From contig NC_052018.1 in NCBI RefSeq assembly GCF_015832195.1, positions 25,696,115-25,760,114 on the forward strand: a stretch of 64,000 nucleotides of DNA, read 5' to 3'. This DNA is from Motacilla alba alba. Its lineage: Eukaryota; Chordata; Aves; Passeriformes; Motacillidae. Below, piece by piece: positions 21,020 to 34,932 of this stretch; positions within the stretch are counted from its first letter, which is position 1, and the number at the start of each line of letters is the position of its first letter. The translations under genes were made by a program, and so were the position numbers. Below the pieces are notes generated by a model. The model was not told the origin of the DNA. It saw only the letters and a list, made by a program, of their open reading frames with translations, and did not search any database.

Positions 21020-23219
21020 CCATGTTTTAGGCAAGACTCACTCCATTTTTATTGGGATGTTCAATGTAATGTAGTACAACAATCTGTCAGTCAATAAAAA
21101 TGCTATTTCCTCCCCAGGCTGTATGTGTTCTCACCTGTTACAACAACATTGAAATGATGCCAGTTGCATCGTGTTTGTAAACAGTGCCAGATTGGAACTG
21201 CATGCTCCATTCTGTAGGATCATGTCTGTTGTGTGATGTGGGCATCACTCAATTAACCAGCTCCCTTTGTTTTCCCTGGATTTCTCCTTGACATTTATTT
21301 CTGGGAAGGCAGATCCTGCAGGCAGCTTTATTTGTGGTTCAGGATAAAGACACACTTTAATACCCTTGCACCATATTTATCATCATCTCGCCTGCCTCGC
21401 AAAGGTAGCTGCAGATGTGATGGATAGAGGATGACTTGACCATTTTGCTGTGGTTTCTGTAAGTGCTGTTCTTCATCTTTGGGCAAAGAGACATAGTGTA
21501 ATTTCTTGTGGCTCTGCCACTCAACAGAGCTCTGTTCTTTCGGCTCTTCACTGTCTGTGTAAATAACTATTGCCTTTTAAAAGAGGTTTTGCCTGAGCAG
21601 GTACTGAAGTTGCTGTGCTATGGTGTTTGGCAATGGCTCAGAAGACAACCTGCTTCTCACCCTCCCACCCCTCTGGGGGTAAAAGTACTGCAGCATCAGG
21701 TGGGGTCATTTATAGCTTAAATCCCTAGAATAATGTAGTTGCAAATTAGATATACTCATCCAGAAAAGGAGATAGTAAGGATTTCACATTAATAGAGAGC
21801 TTTGTCATTTAAACTGAAGGTAAGAACTTATTTTTTTTATTAATGGGATTTTGAACTGTTTCCAGTGTATCATCGTTAAAGGGACATACTGTTGGGAAAG
21901 AGTGTAGCTGTGCTCCCTGAAAAGCAGCGTTCAGTGTTGTCATCTTATTTGTTATCCCACTTAATTTCTTAGTGCAGATTTATTCTGTCCCCATCTGCCT
22001 CGTGTTCCTTTTAAACAAAGCTTCAAACAAAAGAGTCCAGGTAGATATAATTTTCCTCCTTGTTGCCAGTGTCAATGTTGCCTTGGTGCCTGTGGCAAAG
22101 AGGAGTTTCTGAGCCCCTTCTTTCCTTCTGTCTTTTTGGGAGCAGAAGTCACCATGGGATTGGAGCAGCTACCAGTGGTGGCAGCTGGCCATGGCTGGAG
22201 CCTGCTCTAGGGTGGTGGCACTGCAGAAATTGGGGTGCAGGAGTGCAGGACTGTGCCAAGCAGCTCCCTGCTTGAAGGGTGTGCAGAGACTGATGGAGCA
22301 CAGGTATGGCCCTGATGACTCAGACCTCAGTAATTCATCTAATCTCCCGCTAGGAGAGGCACTAGGAACTGACTTTTTCTCCTTACTCAGATGAATGAAC
22401 ACAAAATTTGACTGTTCCCTACTGGCTGTGTTATATTACGAGCTGCAAAACCCCCAGAGATTAAATGACATTTCCAGAAATCAATCTCACTAGCTACTTA
22501 CTGGGGTTTTCTTCCTCCTAATATGCAGTGAAGACATAAAATCCTAAAACTGGAGTAAAAAAAGTCAGAAGATGAATATTCTGTTTTCAGACACTGGATT
22601 CCATTACTTTTTTTAGGAGAAGAAAGCAATAGTTATAAAATAACAACAAAGCAACTTCGAGAGTAGGAAAATAACTGGTGTACATTTTGTTTCTTCTTTA
22701 CTATTCCTGGTTAGAGAATAAATCATCTCTTTTCACTATAAGGCTTGGTGATAGGTTTTAACAAAAATAGTTGGAAGTAGCTCAAATGCAGCAATGTTCG
22801 CCTGCAGCCAGGAAATATCTCCTAATCATGAGACACAGCCATGGAAGAAATTCTGATCTCCCTCAGGTAGCAGCTTTAGAAAACTTACCTTTCAAGATGT
22901 TTGATAATATAGGAGGGTCTGGGGAGTAAATGAAATAAGATTATAGATTTGGATTAGAATAGCCCCAAGATTGACCTCACCTGCACAGCCCCTTTCTTCC
23001 CAAAATAAGGCTTCATAATCAGGCCTTTGGTTACCTTTGCACCCCAGTGTTCCAGGCAGATCAGGTCTGATGGAAAGCATCAAAGCCAAGCTTGCTCCCA
23101 TCACTTTTGAAAGGTTACTCCCTACCTCCTGTCCCTCATATGTTGCCTGATATACCTGGTGATTGTTAAATAGGAGTTACTTTTACTTCTCACTCACCCC
23201 ACAAAAACAAACAAAGAAA

Positions 23220-23232
23220 CCCCCCCCCCCCC
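23220..23232. repeat. Poly-C run (13 C)
   Basis: A 13-base C run follows an A/C-rich stretch of AAACAAACAAAG type. The minus strand is a G-run. Simple low-complexity sequence with no evident role. Confidence 0.9.
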
Positions 23233-26217
23233 AAATCAACAAAACCCAGGCTTGTCTAAAGAAAAGCAGCAACATGCCAGTTTTCTCCTGCAGAGAGTAA
23301 CTGCTGTTGGCGAGACGCACTTGTGGTGGATTTGTCCCCCTGTGCACAGTCAGGCTCGTGGCTGGGCTCAGCCAGGTAGATGGATATCCATGAGCTTCAT
23401 CTGCTTCATGTAGGCAGAAACTCCTGCTCTCAACAGGGGCTTGTTGTGCTGGCACTGTCACTGTGAGTAATGGCTGCTCCTGTGATAACTCAATGTAGCT
23501 ATTGGATAGCAAATGACTTACTGAGGCTTTGTGTAGAACAACTGTACAACACAAATTCAAGTTTTTATAAATGGGGACTGATGTCTGTTGTGATAAATCA
23601 GATTACTTGTTTTGCCCTGTACTTCCAGCGTATTCAATTTGCACCACAGTAAGCCAAACTTATTGTGATTACAGACTTATTTTTGCTGTTGATGGTGGCA
23701 ATGGTGAAATGCACATCTAATGATCTTGCTTTCAAGATTCTCCAAAATTTCTCCCGGCTGTCATAGGAGAAGCCACCTGGCCAGCATGCTGCAGGGCACA
23801 GGCTGAACCCTGCTGTCTTCAGGAACCACCAAGTCTCTGCTGCAGAAGGACTGCCAGGCCCTTGTTGTTACAGGTAAGGACTGAGACTCACCTTGCATGG
23901 GTGCATCCTTTGCACTATGTAAAGCAATAGGTTACACTGCTGATTCTGGAGCTCTTGCCCTGAAGGCCTTTTTTGGGCCTTTGGAACTCAAAAGGTAATG
24001 AAGAGAGACTTAAAATAAAGTGAATCCAAGCTCCTGGATTAGACAATCTCAGCAGCTCTAGGCAAAATGTTTTCTCTTCCCACCCACATAATCTTTCTGC
24101 AGTAACCCCTTACCTATTTTACTCCAGGTTGGTATCCCACAGGGGTAAAGCACTGGTTCTCTTTCAGCTCCATCTCTGACAATTCATGCAGTCAAGTGTT
24201 TCTGGTACCAGTACAAAGCATGAAGGCTGCATGAAAAGTTCATTGATGTTTCTGAGACTCACTGTTGGCTGCCTGATTCCCAGCCCTTTATTTGGCACAG
24301 GTAGCATGTGGTGAGTGACAGCACAATAGACTGCAAACCAGCTTCCATATTTTAATATGCTTTTTCCTGCAAGGAGAAGGAGATTTTTTCCTGGCATTCC
24401 TCCACAGCTCTGCACAGCCTGAAATTAAATTGCTAGAGAACTGCCCCAAGAGATTTTAATTTACATTTCAACGGTCCAAAGTAGCAGTTACTAAATCTCC
24501 TAGCTGGAGTAAGCTTAAGGTTCTGGTGAGTCACTAAAGTTTTTGATACTGGGGAGAAGTAGGCATTTAAGTGGGAGGATTAAGGTATCATTATTTTTTG
24601 CTATGGAAGGGTATGAGTGCAGGAACTCTGTCCCTCTGTTAGAAGGGCTTTTTAGTTGCTTCCATCTCAGCTGAGGAGTAATGCAGGAGAAGCAGACTTG
24701 TCTAACCTAATGCTACTCAGCCTGGGAGCATGCTGAAGAGGAGCATGCAGTTCCTCCACCCCTCCTGTACCCCACTGTGTGTGATTTATTAACTTACTGG
24801 AGACAAAATAAAAGGGGCTAGAAAAGGTCAGGAAGTGTAGTTTGATGCATAGGCAAAGGAAGCATGTGCCTAGAAAATCAGGGCTATGAGAATGACCTTG
24901 TTTCCAAAATCTGTCCCTGGCAGAGCCTGGAGAGCTGCTGCATTGATCCCTGGGCTGTGGGTGAGAGGGGCAGCCCTGGCACCCCTTTCTTTTCCTACAA
25001 CTCACTTATCCTCTGTCTGTGCTGAGACCACATGAAGCTCTCCAAGGCTGCTCCTGGGCTGGCCAGCTGCTTTCCATCCTGCCCTAGCCTCAGCTACTCC
25101 TCTATCCTAGAGGACTGGGTTGCCTGTGTCACTGAGAGGCAGCTTGGCAACTCCCCACTTGATGGCTCGGACAACCTTAAACAATATGTTTTATTCTGAG
25201 GTTATCGCAAGAGAAGACAGAGCAGGACATTTTTCACCTTTTGGGGAGAAAATTCTGCCATGTGCTCGCAGCACGAGTTGCACAAGTCATTCCACCCTGT
25301 CCCCTGCCTGGGCAGCTGTGAGAGGCCATGCTGCAGTGAGGAAATGGGTCTGGCAGGGAGGGTGAAATCCAAATTACTGTGATGGGGAGGGAAACCTGTT
25401 CCTGGCTTACTGATGCTTAAAAGAAGCCAGACTTCTGGCTTCTGCAGTTATTTTTCTGTGTTGATCTTCCTCCCTTTCACAAGGAAATCTTTCCCTCACT
25501 ACCCACACCTTCCTGGTGCAAAGAGGGTGGTGGGGGAGTTGTGTTCTCACCTGGCAGTGGCTTTTCCAACTTGTAATGCCCATGCCAAGGGAGAAGGAGA
25601 TGTGTGCGTGGCCCTGGCAAGACCTGATGAGGATCCCCTAGGCTATAGGGCATTGCTGTAATGTATGAAGCTTCTGCACCTTTATTTCTAAGTCTCTTCC
25701 TTGGACTGTGGCACATCTGTGACTTGCTCCTGTGGTGCAACGGATGTCTGACCCATTCCAATGCCAAAATCTAGAGGCACATTCTAAAACACCTGAAAAA
25801 TAAGAGGCTGGACATCCCAATGCTACATTCTTTTAATAAGGTTAGTCTGAAGAATCCCTCTACACAGCCATTCTGTGGAGTTTCTTTCTACCTTTGCTGC
25901 ATTATTTTTTTCCCTTCGGTATGAAAAATTTATTTCAGTGCTGGTGAAAAACAACCCTTCCAAAGAAACAATGCTGAGCAATGCCAGTATGACATCAAAA
26001 TGACTTTTGATATGAGCAGTTGAAATGCTAAAGATTGTATTTCCAGAAACTGAAAGCACGTATTAAGTGGAAGAACATTCACCTGAGCATTACAGAGTCT
26101 CCTTAAGCAGAACAACAAACAAAGCTCCAAGCATCCATCTGATTAGAAGCTAAAAGGATCTGATTTTACCACTGAGCATGCTGTGTAAACATGTGAGCAT
26201 GCCTTTATGTCCCTTTA

Positions 26218-26280
26218 TATTTTCTGTGTTGCAATCTCTTGTCCTTCTTTGTATTTTCTGTGTTGCAATCTCTTGTCCTT
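26218..26280. repeat. Tandem duplication, 34-bp period
   Basis: The 29-base stretch from TATTTTCTGTGTTGC to CTCTTGTCCTT occurs at 26218-26246 and again, identically, at 26252-26280. The lack of any mismatch points to a recent duplication or slippage event. Confidence 0.9.
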
Positions 26281-29200
26281 TTAAAGATGTTTTCTGTGTC
26301 TTTTCTGGAAAATAAAAGCACCAGTCCCATTACCCAGACCCCCCTCTGCACCACTCGCTCTGTGAATCCCACAGGCTGTTTCTCTGTGTGTTGGAAAAAT
26401 CAGCTGGGATGACAGATACAAGTACAGTATGTTTACTTTAAACCTAAAACCCTAAGTCCCTAAACCTAAGCTGTTCCTTGACCAGGACCATGATTCCTTA
26501 AGGATAACCTTCCAGATTACCCTGGGAACAGCTACAGCTGCCCTAAGTGCTACATGACATTACAGAGACAAGAGCCAGGTACCAAGTGCAGGTTACTGTA
26601 AAAAAAGTGACTTGGTTGCTTAAAAAAAGAAAATTATAGGAAATGAAGGTATGAGGCAGTCAGTGACCTCTGATACTGTGTATCTGACTCCCTTAATGCT
26701 TGACAAATGGTTTAAGCTCAGTGGCTGACTTTGGAGGAATAGAGCATGTACTCAGCCCAAGCATAAGTGTTTTTTTTTTCCTAGAATAACACAGAAGTTA
26801 ATGTACTACAATAAAAGCATCTGCTTTATTTAATGACCCATTTAATCATGTGATTCCTGTCTTTAGCTATGAGATGCCAGCAGTTTTAAGTAGGATGGGA
26901 GTGTCCCAGCACTGATGTGCCTGTTATCTTATTTATGAGAGAAGGAAAGAAGCAAATGAGAGCTGTAAATTATTTCTGTCAACTTTGGAGTTTTCCTCTT
27001 CTGACTGGGCCTGGCATGGTGGCCCCTAGGGAAACTTCTTGTGCCAAGCAGAAATCTCCTCCTTGTCCCTTTTCCTGCACTCTACTGTTCAAAAACATTG
27101 TGTGTTTACAGGTAAAATGCCAAAAATATTTTGGAAGGGCTCTGGTGTTGGACTGCAGACTCTGCGAGGCAGCACTGAGCTTCCCTTGTGCAATGGAGAT
27201 GGGGGTGGATCATTCAGAGATGCTGTTCTAACATTTGCCTGTCCTCTTTGCTTCATCCTCTGCCATGGAGAATAAAAACAGATGAGTTCTGCTCTTACTG
27301 TCCAGAAACAAATCTGGTTAATAGTAAGCAGTGATTATAAATTATGCTACTTTGTGGAATATACTGGAGCAGATGAGGTCAATTGCCTACAATCACATAT
27401 TCTCCTCATTTCTCTAGAAAAGTTATATTAAAAGAATTAGGCACAGTAAAATGTAATTATTCAGCAAGTGTTGCTAACTGGAAGATAACACAATGCAGTT
27501 GTACCTTCTGTATTGAAAGATGAAAAGACTTCTCCACATCACGTATTTCTCTAGCTTGTTCTTTCAGACACTCCTTTATTGTCCTTTCTGGTATGGACTC
27601 AGTTCAGAATAGCAGAATTCCTAGCAGATATGTGCAAAGCTACATAAAAAGCATAATATCTGCAAAGTTAGTTTTCAAACTGTAGTCTGCTTACACACTC
27701 GTTACAGCTCTACTGTGGGAAAAAATAGGATAAAAAGGTTTTCAACAGATAATCAGAAGTAAAGCTCATGATACCATTGCTTCTCCTACCTCAACTGAGA
27801 GGGTTAATTCAGTCCAGATTATTTCTTTAATCCATTTCCTAGTACAGTTCTGTGAGTGGTTGTGCTGCCTGCATGGAGGAGGAGTAATGGAAAGAGGGGA
27901 TGGACTTTTCCTCCCAGTGTCGCCAGTGATGCTGGATGGAGTGACCCAGTGGCTCTCCAGCCAGAGGGGGCCACTGGGGTCCTTTTTGGCAGTGGGAAGT
28001 GCCCTGCAGCTGATCCATGAAAGAACTTTAAGCAGACAAGCACATATTCTTCCCAGGTGAGTGTGTTAATGTGTGACAGAAGACAAAGGTTGGCTAAAAA
28101 CATAAAGTAACATCTAGCCTAGTTAAGCATAAACATTCTTTTCTGGTAAGTTTTTTACAGTTTAACATTTTCTCTGGAAGTTTTTATGATGTCCTCTCTT
28201 TACATCTTGAGGAGCTGGACTCCTTTTTTTTTCTATTATTGCATTTCTATCAAACAGGCAAATATACTTCCTGTGTGCTTCTCTTCCATGTAATGTCTTC
28301 TTTTTAATTTGTTTTTCAACATGCTACAGTCCCCATGAAACTCTCTTGTGACCATTGCATTGGACCAAAGTTCAGAATTGGTTGCTTTCCATCAGAGACT
28401 CCTGTTGGCCTCTGCTCATATGGTCATTTGCTACATTAAGTAGATAAAAGCTTTTTTTTTTTTTCTTGAGTTGTTGTTTATCTGTTTCCCAGGTTCCCAG
28501 ACCATGGTAATAAAGCTGTATTAGGTTACTTGTTGCTTTTAAGTAGCCACATGCCCTGTTCTGCAGTGACTGGAAGTGGAATAGCCTCAAGATAAAGGAA
28601 AACAAAAATGCAAAACATTATGGTGACATGACCTTGAAAGGAATCCCCTCTATCACAAATTCTCTCTGCCTCTCGTGTATAAGTAGGGCTGCTAGGAACA
28701 GTAGAAATGGTGTGTTTATTTTCTGAGTTTTTCTCATAGTGCCCAAGGCGAGTAATTGGAATTTCATTCTCTCGTTGTTAACCCTGATACCCAGCATTCA
28801 TGTTTTAAAGGGCAGTTTATCTCTGGAGAACTAATATATAAAAAAAAGTGGTAAATTCTTACAGAGTAGTTTCATTTCCTGTGTGTATACAGATTTGGAT
28901 TTAGTTTTGCCTATTGCAGATGAATTTCCTGTTTTTTTCCCTGCATATTTTCTTCTTTCTCTTGCCCGAGATGCACCTGGAGAGGACTGGAGTGGATTTT
29001 TTTCTGACTTTGGCAATACAAAAGAATCATTAAATAAGGTCTGGACTGTGGTGCCAAGTTGAGCTCCTACTCACATCTGTGGAAGAACATTAAAGGCACA
29101 GAGAAAGGATGTAGCCTGTGGAAACTTCAGTGATGGAGGGTGTGTATGACTCTGGATTAAGTCAGAGAGAGCTCTGGGTTAGCTGGAGTCAGAAATACCC

Positions 29201-31615
29201 ATCTTCTCATTGATGAAATGACAATCTCATGTAAATCACAAAGACACAACCAACCCTTTGATGCTGCTCATTCAGAACTTGTCTGTGAAGCTGAGATGTT
29301 TTAGAAACAAGATTTTGTTAGAGACATGCTGGGATCCCACCCTGAAGTGAATAAAACTTTCAGGCAGATGAAGAACACTTCTAAATGTGAGACCATTTCC
29401 TCTGCAGCATGCAGTTTTGTTGTAGAAGTTATGGTCAGTTTTAGCTGTCTTTTAGCTATGTTATGAATTATGTCCATAAGAAAGAAGAATATGGAGCAGT
29501 ACATTTCCCTTTTCTCATGGTCATATGTCCATAGTTTCAGGGTAAGAGGCATGAAGGTGAGGACAGTGATTATTTCACTCTATACATTAAAATTTTTTTA
29601 TTGATAAAGTTTAATATCATCCATGCTGACATAGTGCCATTATTCCAGTGCATACAGAAGAGCCTCCATTGCTCTAGAGTCAGTCTTACAAAGGAATGAA
29701 ACAATCAAGAAGCACTATCACCATAAAGTAGGGCTTTGATCTGCAAAATTTGGTGGTATGCAGGGTTCACTACAGAAAATGGAATTCTCTATCAAGTTTA
29801 GTGAGAAGTGAAAATAAATCTGTGTAAGCTTCTGGAGTTTTGGTTTATTTTGGGTTTTTGAACAGCACAGACTTACTAGAAAATTTTGTTAGTGTCTATT
29901 TCCCAACACATACAACTGGTTTGTGTCACAGCATCAGAAATCAGGTATACAAAATAGCAACAAACATGGATTTTGTTAGCCAGGAGAGTGCATATTCAGA
30001 CATCTTTAAGGCTTCCTTAAAAATATAAAACATTGCTTAAACTCACATACAAAATCATATCAAGTCACAGGTATTGGAAATGAAAACTGGGAATTTGTAA
30101 ACTTTTCCAGACTTACCTGCAAATTCTCAAAATATTTATGAGAAGAGCAAAACTCTTGTGTTTTTGAGAAATTTATTTTTGAAACTTATGAAAAAGGTTG
30201 TTATTAGAAAACTCATTTACTTGTAGTAGACTCCTTTGCCTGGGGAAAACTCTGATTTCTCAGACCCTTGGATTACTCTGGCAATGAACATTTTCCACTC
30301 AGGGATGCAGGGCTCTTGAATCCAGCTGAGCAGCTGTGGTTTTGCTCAGGTGCCAGCTGCAGCCCAGGAAAGCTGTTCCTCCCTGGTTTTGTTCCAATCC
30401 ATTCTGGACAAGCTGCAGAGAGGGAAGAGCAACTTATGGAGAAACCGCAGGCTGATCTCCTAGCAACTTGAAGCTTTATTAACTAAAAATGGAAATGAGA
30501 GAGGCGGGAAGGTGGGAGAAGATTCTTTGCATCTCTTGTCCATCAGGCTGGGGTTTGGGGCTGCCCTGCCTCCCCCAGCAGGACTGCAAGGACCACTTAT
30601 CCTCCTGCCAGGGCACATGGCACAGTTTGGTCTGTGTATTGATACATGTATTTCTAGCAGGACATGCTGAAATTATCATAACTGTTTCTTATGAAGAGAA
30701 AAACAGTTCACTGCTCAATTTTCCCTGCCCTGCCAATCCCACTTAAAACTTCTCAAACTTGTGTGCAAAACATCACAGCCTCATGAACATTTGCAGGCAC
30801 AAGTTTTCTGAAGTAAACAGAAAGCCCTTTGAAAATTGCAATCCTAATCCATTTTTCTTCAGCATAACATCTCTTTTAATAATGACTGTTCTCTCATCAA
30901 TTTTCATCTATGGAGAGCTGAAGTAGATAAATATATATTGATCTCTATTAACTACAAAGTGGTTATAACTTGTCACGACAACTTTAATAGATTTTTTTTT
31001 TTAATTAAAGATTAAACTATGTGGAGTTTACCTTGTTGAAAAGCAGTGGTAGCTTCTGTTCTGGCTGTTCTTGTCCATCTGGGTATTGAATTGCTGCACA
31101 CTCTGGTAGCACCGATGTAGATAAAATTCACTTGAAATTTCTTTTCTCTTTTGTATTCAAGTACATTGCACATAGCTAATGGTGGCTGATATTTTGCTGC
31201 TTCAGAAACAAAATGAGAAGATAAAATCTCAAATTTTCCATATCTATTTCAAATGATTGAAATGGCAAGGACAAAAATTGCCCTCTTCTGTGGACAGTGG
31301 CTGCATCAAATAATTAACAGAACTTCTGCTACTTAGTTTATTGGATCATCTGAAAATGCTTTGTAGATATAATGGCACAGAAATAATGGATATGGCAGAT
31401 GAAACCCCACCAAAATCATTAAATATCTATGTCTCAGACAAAACTGCAATGCTTAAATGACAATTCTGAGCTTGTCTCTCTGTCCAATGTCTGATTGCAA
31501 AGAATGCATAGGGGTGTTTTGTCAAGCATTGAGTTGTGGGTGGATCTGAGACCATCGGCTAAGGAGCACAGGAAAAACATAATGTAACTGCACTGACATC
31601 ATGAACAATGGAATT

Positions 31616-32478
31616 AAGTGGACCCTCAGCAAGTTTGCCAACTGCACCAGCCTTTGTGGTGTGGTGTGGAAGTACAGAAGGACATCCAGAGGGACCTTGT
31701 CAGGTTTGAGATGTCAGTCCGTGCAAACCTAACAAGGCCAAGTGCAAGGTGTTGTGCCTGGGCTGGGGCCATCTCAAGCACAAGTTCAGGCTGGATGGTG
31801 AATGGGTTAAGAGCAGCTCTGATGAGAAAGACTTGGAGGTATTATTGGTTGACAAGAAGCTGGACACGTCTCAACACTGTGCACTTGCAGCCCAGAAAGC
31901 CAGTTGTATCCTGGGCTGCACCAAAAGCAGCAGGACCAGCAGGGTAAAGGGGTGATTCTGCTCCTCTACCCTGCTCTGGTGAGACCCCACCTGCAGTGCT
32001 GCATCCAGCTCTGGGATTCCAAGCATAAGAAGGGTGTGGACCTGCTGGAATGAGTCCAGAGGAGAACCACAAAGGTGATAAGGGGTTAGAGTACCCCTTG
32101 CCATGGAGACAGGCTGAACAAGTTGGGGTTGCTCTGTCTAGAGAAGAGAAGGCTCTGGGGAGATCTTATAGCAGCTATCCAGCACCTAAAGGGCACTTTT
32201 TAAAAGGGCCTGTAGTGATAAGGCAAAAGAGAATGGCTTCAGATTGAAACAGGGCAGAGTTGGATTGGATTAGGAAAAAATTCTTTACTATAAGGGTGGT
32301 GAACACTGGAACAGGTTGCCCAGAGAAGCTGTGGATGCCCCATCCCTGGAAGTGTTGAAGGCCGGGTTGGACTGGGCTCTGAGCAACCTGGTCTAGTGGC
32401 TGGCACACCTGCCTTTGGCTTGAGTTGGAGCTAGATGATCTTCAAGCTTCTTTCCAACACAAACCATTCTATGATTTT
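31616..32478 (+). mobile_element. CR1 LINE, 3' fragment with ORF2 relic
   Basis: This is the longest CR1 copy in the window, truncated at its 5' end inside the reverse-transcriptase ORF. It begins at ACCCTCAGCAAGTTTGCC and runs through CATCCAGAGGGACCTTG, AGGCCAAGTGCAAGGTGTTG, TTGCAGCCCAGAAAGCCA, GTGAGACCCCACCTGCAGTG and GAACAGGTTGCCCAGAGAAG to a close at ACCATTCTATGATTTT. Within it, 31749-31955 stays open on the + strand. It reads in part [18 protein letters not shown] and [14 protein letters not shown], matching the conserved region after the CR1 polymerase motifs. Later blocks need other frames, so frameshifts and stops have broken the ORF. It is an old, inactive copy. Confidence 0.95.
31749..31955 (+). 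pseudogene. CR1 ORF2 (reverse transcriptase C-terminal side) relic
   Basis: A 68-codon open stretch inside the CR1 copy keeps the spacing of conserved residues expected for the region after the CR1 reverse-transcriptase core ([31 protein letters not shown]). The ATG is internal to the ancient ORF, so it is not a true start. Neighbouring homologous sequence is in other frames. It has no catalytic motif and no endonuclease domain, so no activity is expected. Confidence 0.85.
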
Positions 32479-34680
32479 ATAACTTTTAGTTCAAATCTTT
32501 TATATACTCTGTGAAGCAACTGATTGTGATATAATGTAATTTAATAAATGCTAAAAGACAGAACTAGGTGCTGGTAGTGTCCTGTTTCAGCACTGTATTT
32601 AGAGGGAGGACCTGTGTTCAATAGAGATTACTGGTAGGTGCTTGTGTTCATATATTCATAATGACTTGCCTAAAGGTGTTGTTGGATGTGTTTTTCCATA
32701 ATTAAGGAGTCTACATGTCACTGCTTTTTCTAACAGCATATGCCAGCAGAAAGCACTTTTCTGACTAGAATGAAACTCATGCCTAGGAGCTAACCACAGT
32801 TTCAAATAACAGAGGTGTTTCAATGTGTTACACAGTCCTGCATATTGGCTAGCTGCTTCTCAATTAAAAGATTTATTATGTATATAAAACAGATGAAAAC
32901 TGGAACCACCAGCTGTAAACTATTAATGCAAGAGTGGTTGACTGGTGCAATCAGGTAAGGTCAGTTGCTCTGCGCTGTCAGAGAAGAATATATTCCATAT
33001 CACTCAGATAAATGCACTTCAGTACATTCTCTTAAAACATCCCAATTTCCAGGCAGCCTGTAGACTCCAACCATTTCCTGAAGCAATTAATGAAGTATAA
33101 TGCAAAGCAAAGCAGAGATGAAAACCAAAGTGAACTATTGACTGTAAAACATGAAGTAAATCTCATGTCACTTTTTGCTTAGTCACAGCTAAGTGCTGTT
33201 AATCATCTACTCTTTGTTGCATTGTCAGGTGAATAGCTGAGATTTTAGGTGATTTATATGCCTGTTGTTCATTTTGCAATGCAAATGCCTGGAAGTGCAT
33301 GTTCTCTGCTGCCAAATGTCAGCTGGGAAGAGGTAACCTGCAGCTTTTTGTGCTCTGGGAGTACCTTGCTCTCCTCTTGAGTCATCCCCATGGGAGGTAT
33401 GACCTTTTTGTAATTTGTTCATAAACAGCTGGCTGTGTAAGTACCACCATACTGTTAGACTATCTCATCTTTCCAAATCCTGCACCACAACCCTTTGTAC
33501 TGTAAATACTTCCAGTAATATATGACAAAGCTCTGGGATCATGAATCTGGTGATATTGGCATTGGAACTTACAGAGGTCTGAACATAAGCATTTTGAACA
33601 GCTAAATTCACATGTGTTTATTATGGAAGAAATAGATCTAAAAGAAGCATAAATAGTAGACCATGACTTTTGTGTGGACAGACTGGGTAATAGATAATGC
33701 TCTTGAAAAGGAAAAAAACATTTCAGTGGTTCCATTTTTCTTACACAAGCACTGTTGGGCCACATTTTTATCTGTCTGACTCTTCTAAGGGCAGCAGATG
33801 ATCTAAAAGATCTAAAAGATCATATTTCTGTTCAGGAAGCATCTCTAGCACAGCTAAAAGCAAAGCCTGGTGCAAATGTAGATGTTTTATATGTGTTTGG
33901 AAACAGCTGTTAATACTGTTAGATGCTAAGTTCAGATTTTATGCAAGTAAAAGGAGCTTGGCCTTCATCCTGCCACAGGATAGGAAACCCCTGTAGCTGC
34001 TGGGTGCAAGCCTCACACTGCAACCATCTGGTGCCACAGAAATGGCTTTAAAATTTCGTTGTTTTTTTTTTTTCCAAGAAGCTAAAAAGCTCTGTGACAT
34101 TTTAAAAAATGGAAATGTTTTTAGCTAACATTAAAAGAAAAAAAAGGAAATGTTTTTAGCTGTCGTTACTCTTTTGGTGTTTCCCCTTGAAGTACCTCCT
34201 GAACTTCTCTAAAACTCAAGTCCTTTCTCTCTTTAGTGTGGAGTCAGTTATTTCTGAGTACCTTAGGACAAAATTTGTAGATCAAAATAATGCCAGGAAA
34301 TACCTATTTGTTTCTTACCATTTCCTAGCATTGTGCTCTCTTCAAGTTTAGAATAATCTAGTGCTCCCCCAGGGACAGCAGTTTATGTAACTTTTTGCAG
34401 AAGGGAAAGCTGTATGTGCCTCAGTTGTCTGGTTCAGTATAGCACTTTGCAATATGCTGTCTTTCAAGAGAAGAATAATACATTTGGGCAGTTACACTAA
34501 TGGGGGAATGCTGAGCCACTGTTGGATAGAGCAATGTGTTTTCTGTTCTCCCAGAGTGGTGTTGTCTTCTGTTATTATTTACTTTTTGGTTTGCATTAAG
34601 TTATTTGCTAATGACACCAAAGTCCTTGCTCATTTGGGATGGGTGGTTGACTAATTTGCATTACCTGATAATAGATATCG
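32479..34680. other. Unique non-coding sequence between CR1 copies
   Basis: No gene recognised. Minor items are a 9-bp tandem GATCTAAAA near 33800 and a 16-base direct repeat GGAAATGTTTTTAGCT at 34111 and 34146, separated by an A-rich stretch. Confidence 0.55.
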
Positions 34681-34932
34681 TGCTGTGAAATGGCCTCGAG
34701 CTGTGGCATGGGAGGGTTTGATATCAGGCAGAAATTATTAAAGGAAAAATTTGTCAAGCATTGGAATGGGCTGCCCAGGGAAGTTGTGGAGTTGCCATCC
34801 CTGGAAGTGTTCAATAGATGACTGGACATGGCACTCACTGCTATGATTTAGTAGACAAGGTGGTGTTTGGTCAAAGGTTGAGCTTGGTGATTTTTGAGCT
34901 ATTTTCCAACCTTAATAATTCTGAGATTCTAT
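34681..34932 (+). mobile_element. CR1 LINE, 3' end fragment (second subtype)
   Basis: Matches the 3' end of CR1 subfamilies that close on TTCCAACCTTAATGATTCTATG. Blocks in order are AAATGGCCTCGAGCTG, GTCAAGCATTGGAATGGGCT, GCCCAGGGAAGTTGTGGAG, CATCCCTGGAAGTGTTCAA, GACAAGGTGGTGTTTGGTCA and TTCCAACCTTAATAATTCTG, ending at ATTCTATG. The wording differs from the copies at 14.5 and 31.6 kb, so it came from a different CR1 lineage. It has internal gaps and no ORF. Confidence 0.9.

Larger units (their letters stand above)
15006..31615. other. Unique non-coding sequence with simple repeats
   Basis: No gene recognised. Longest open frames (153 codons at 20479-20940 minus, 125 at 23183-23560 minus) give peptides without a domain, signal or family I can name. 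Their neighbourhood has no clear coding bias. The stretches near 20.5-20.9, 22.1-22.3 and 24.9-25.3 kb are less AT-rich than average. Simple repeats and a tandem duplication inside are listed separately. Confidence 0.55.
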
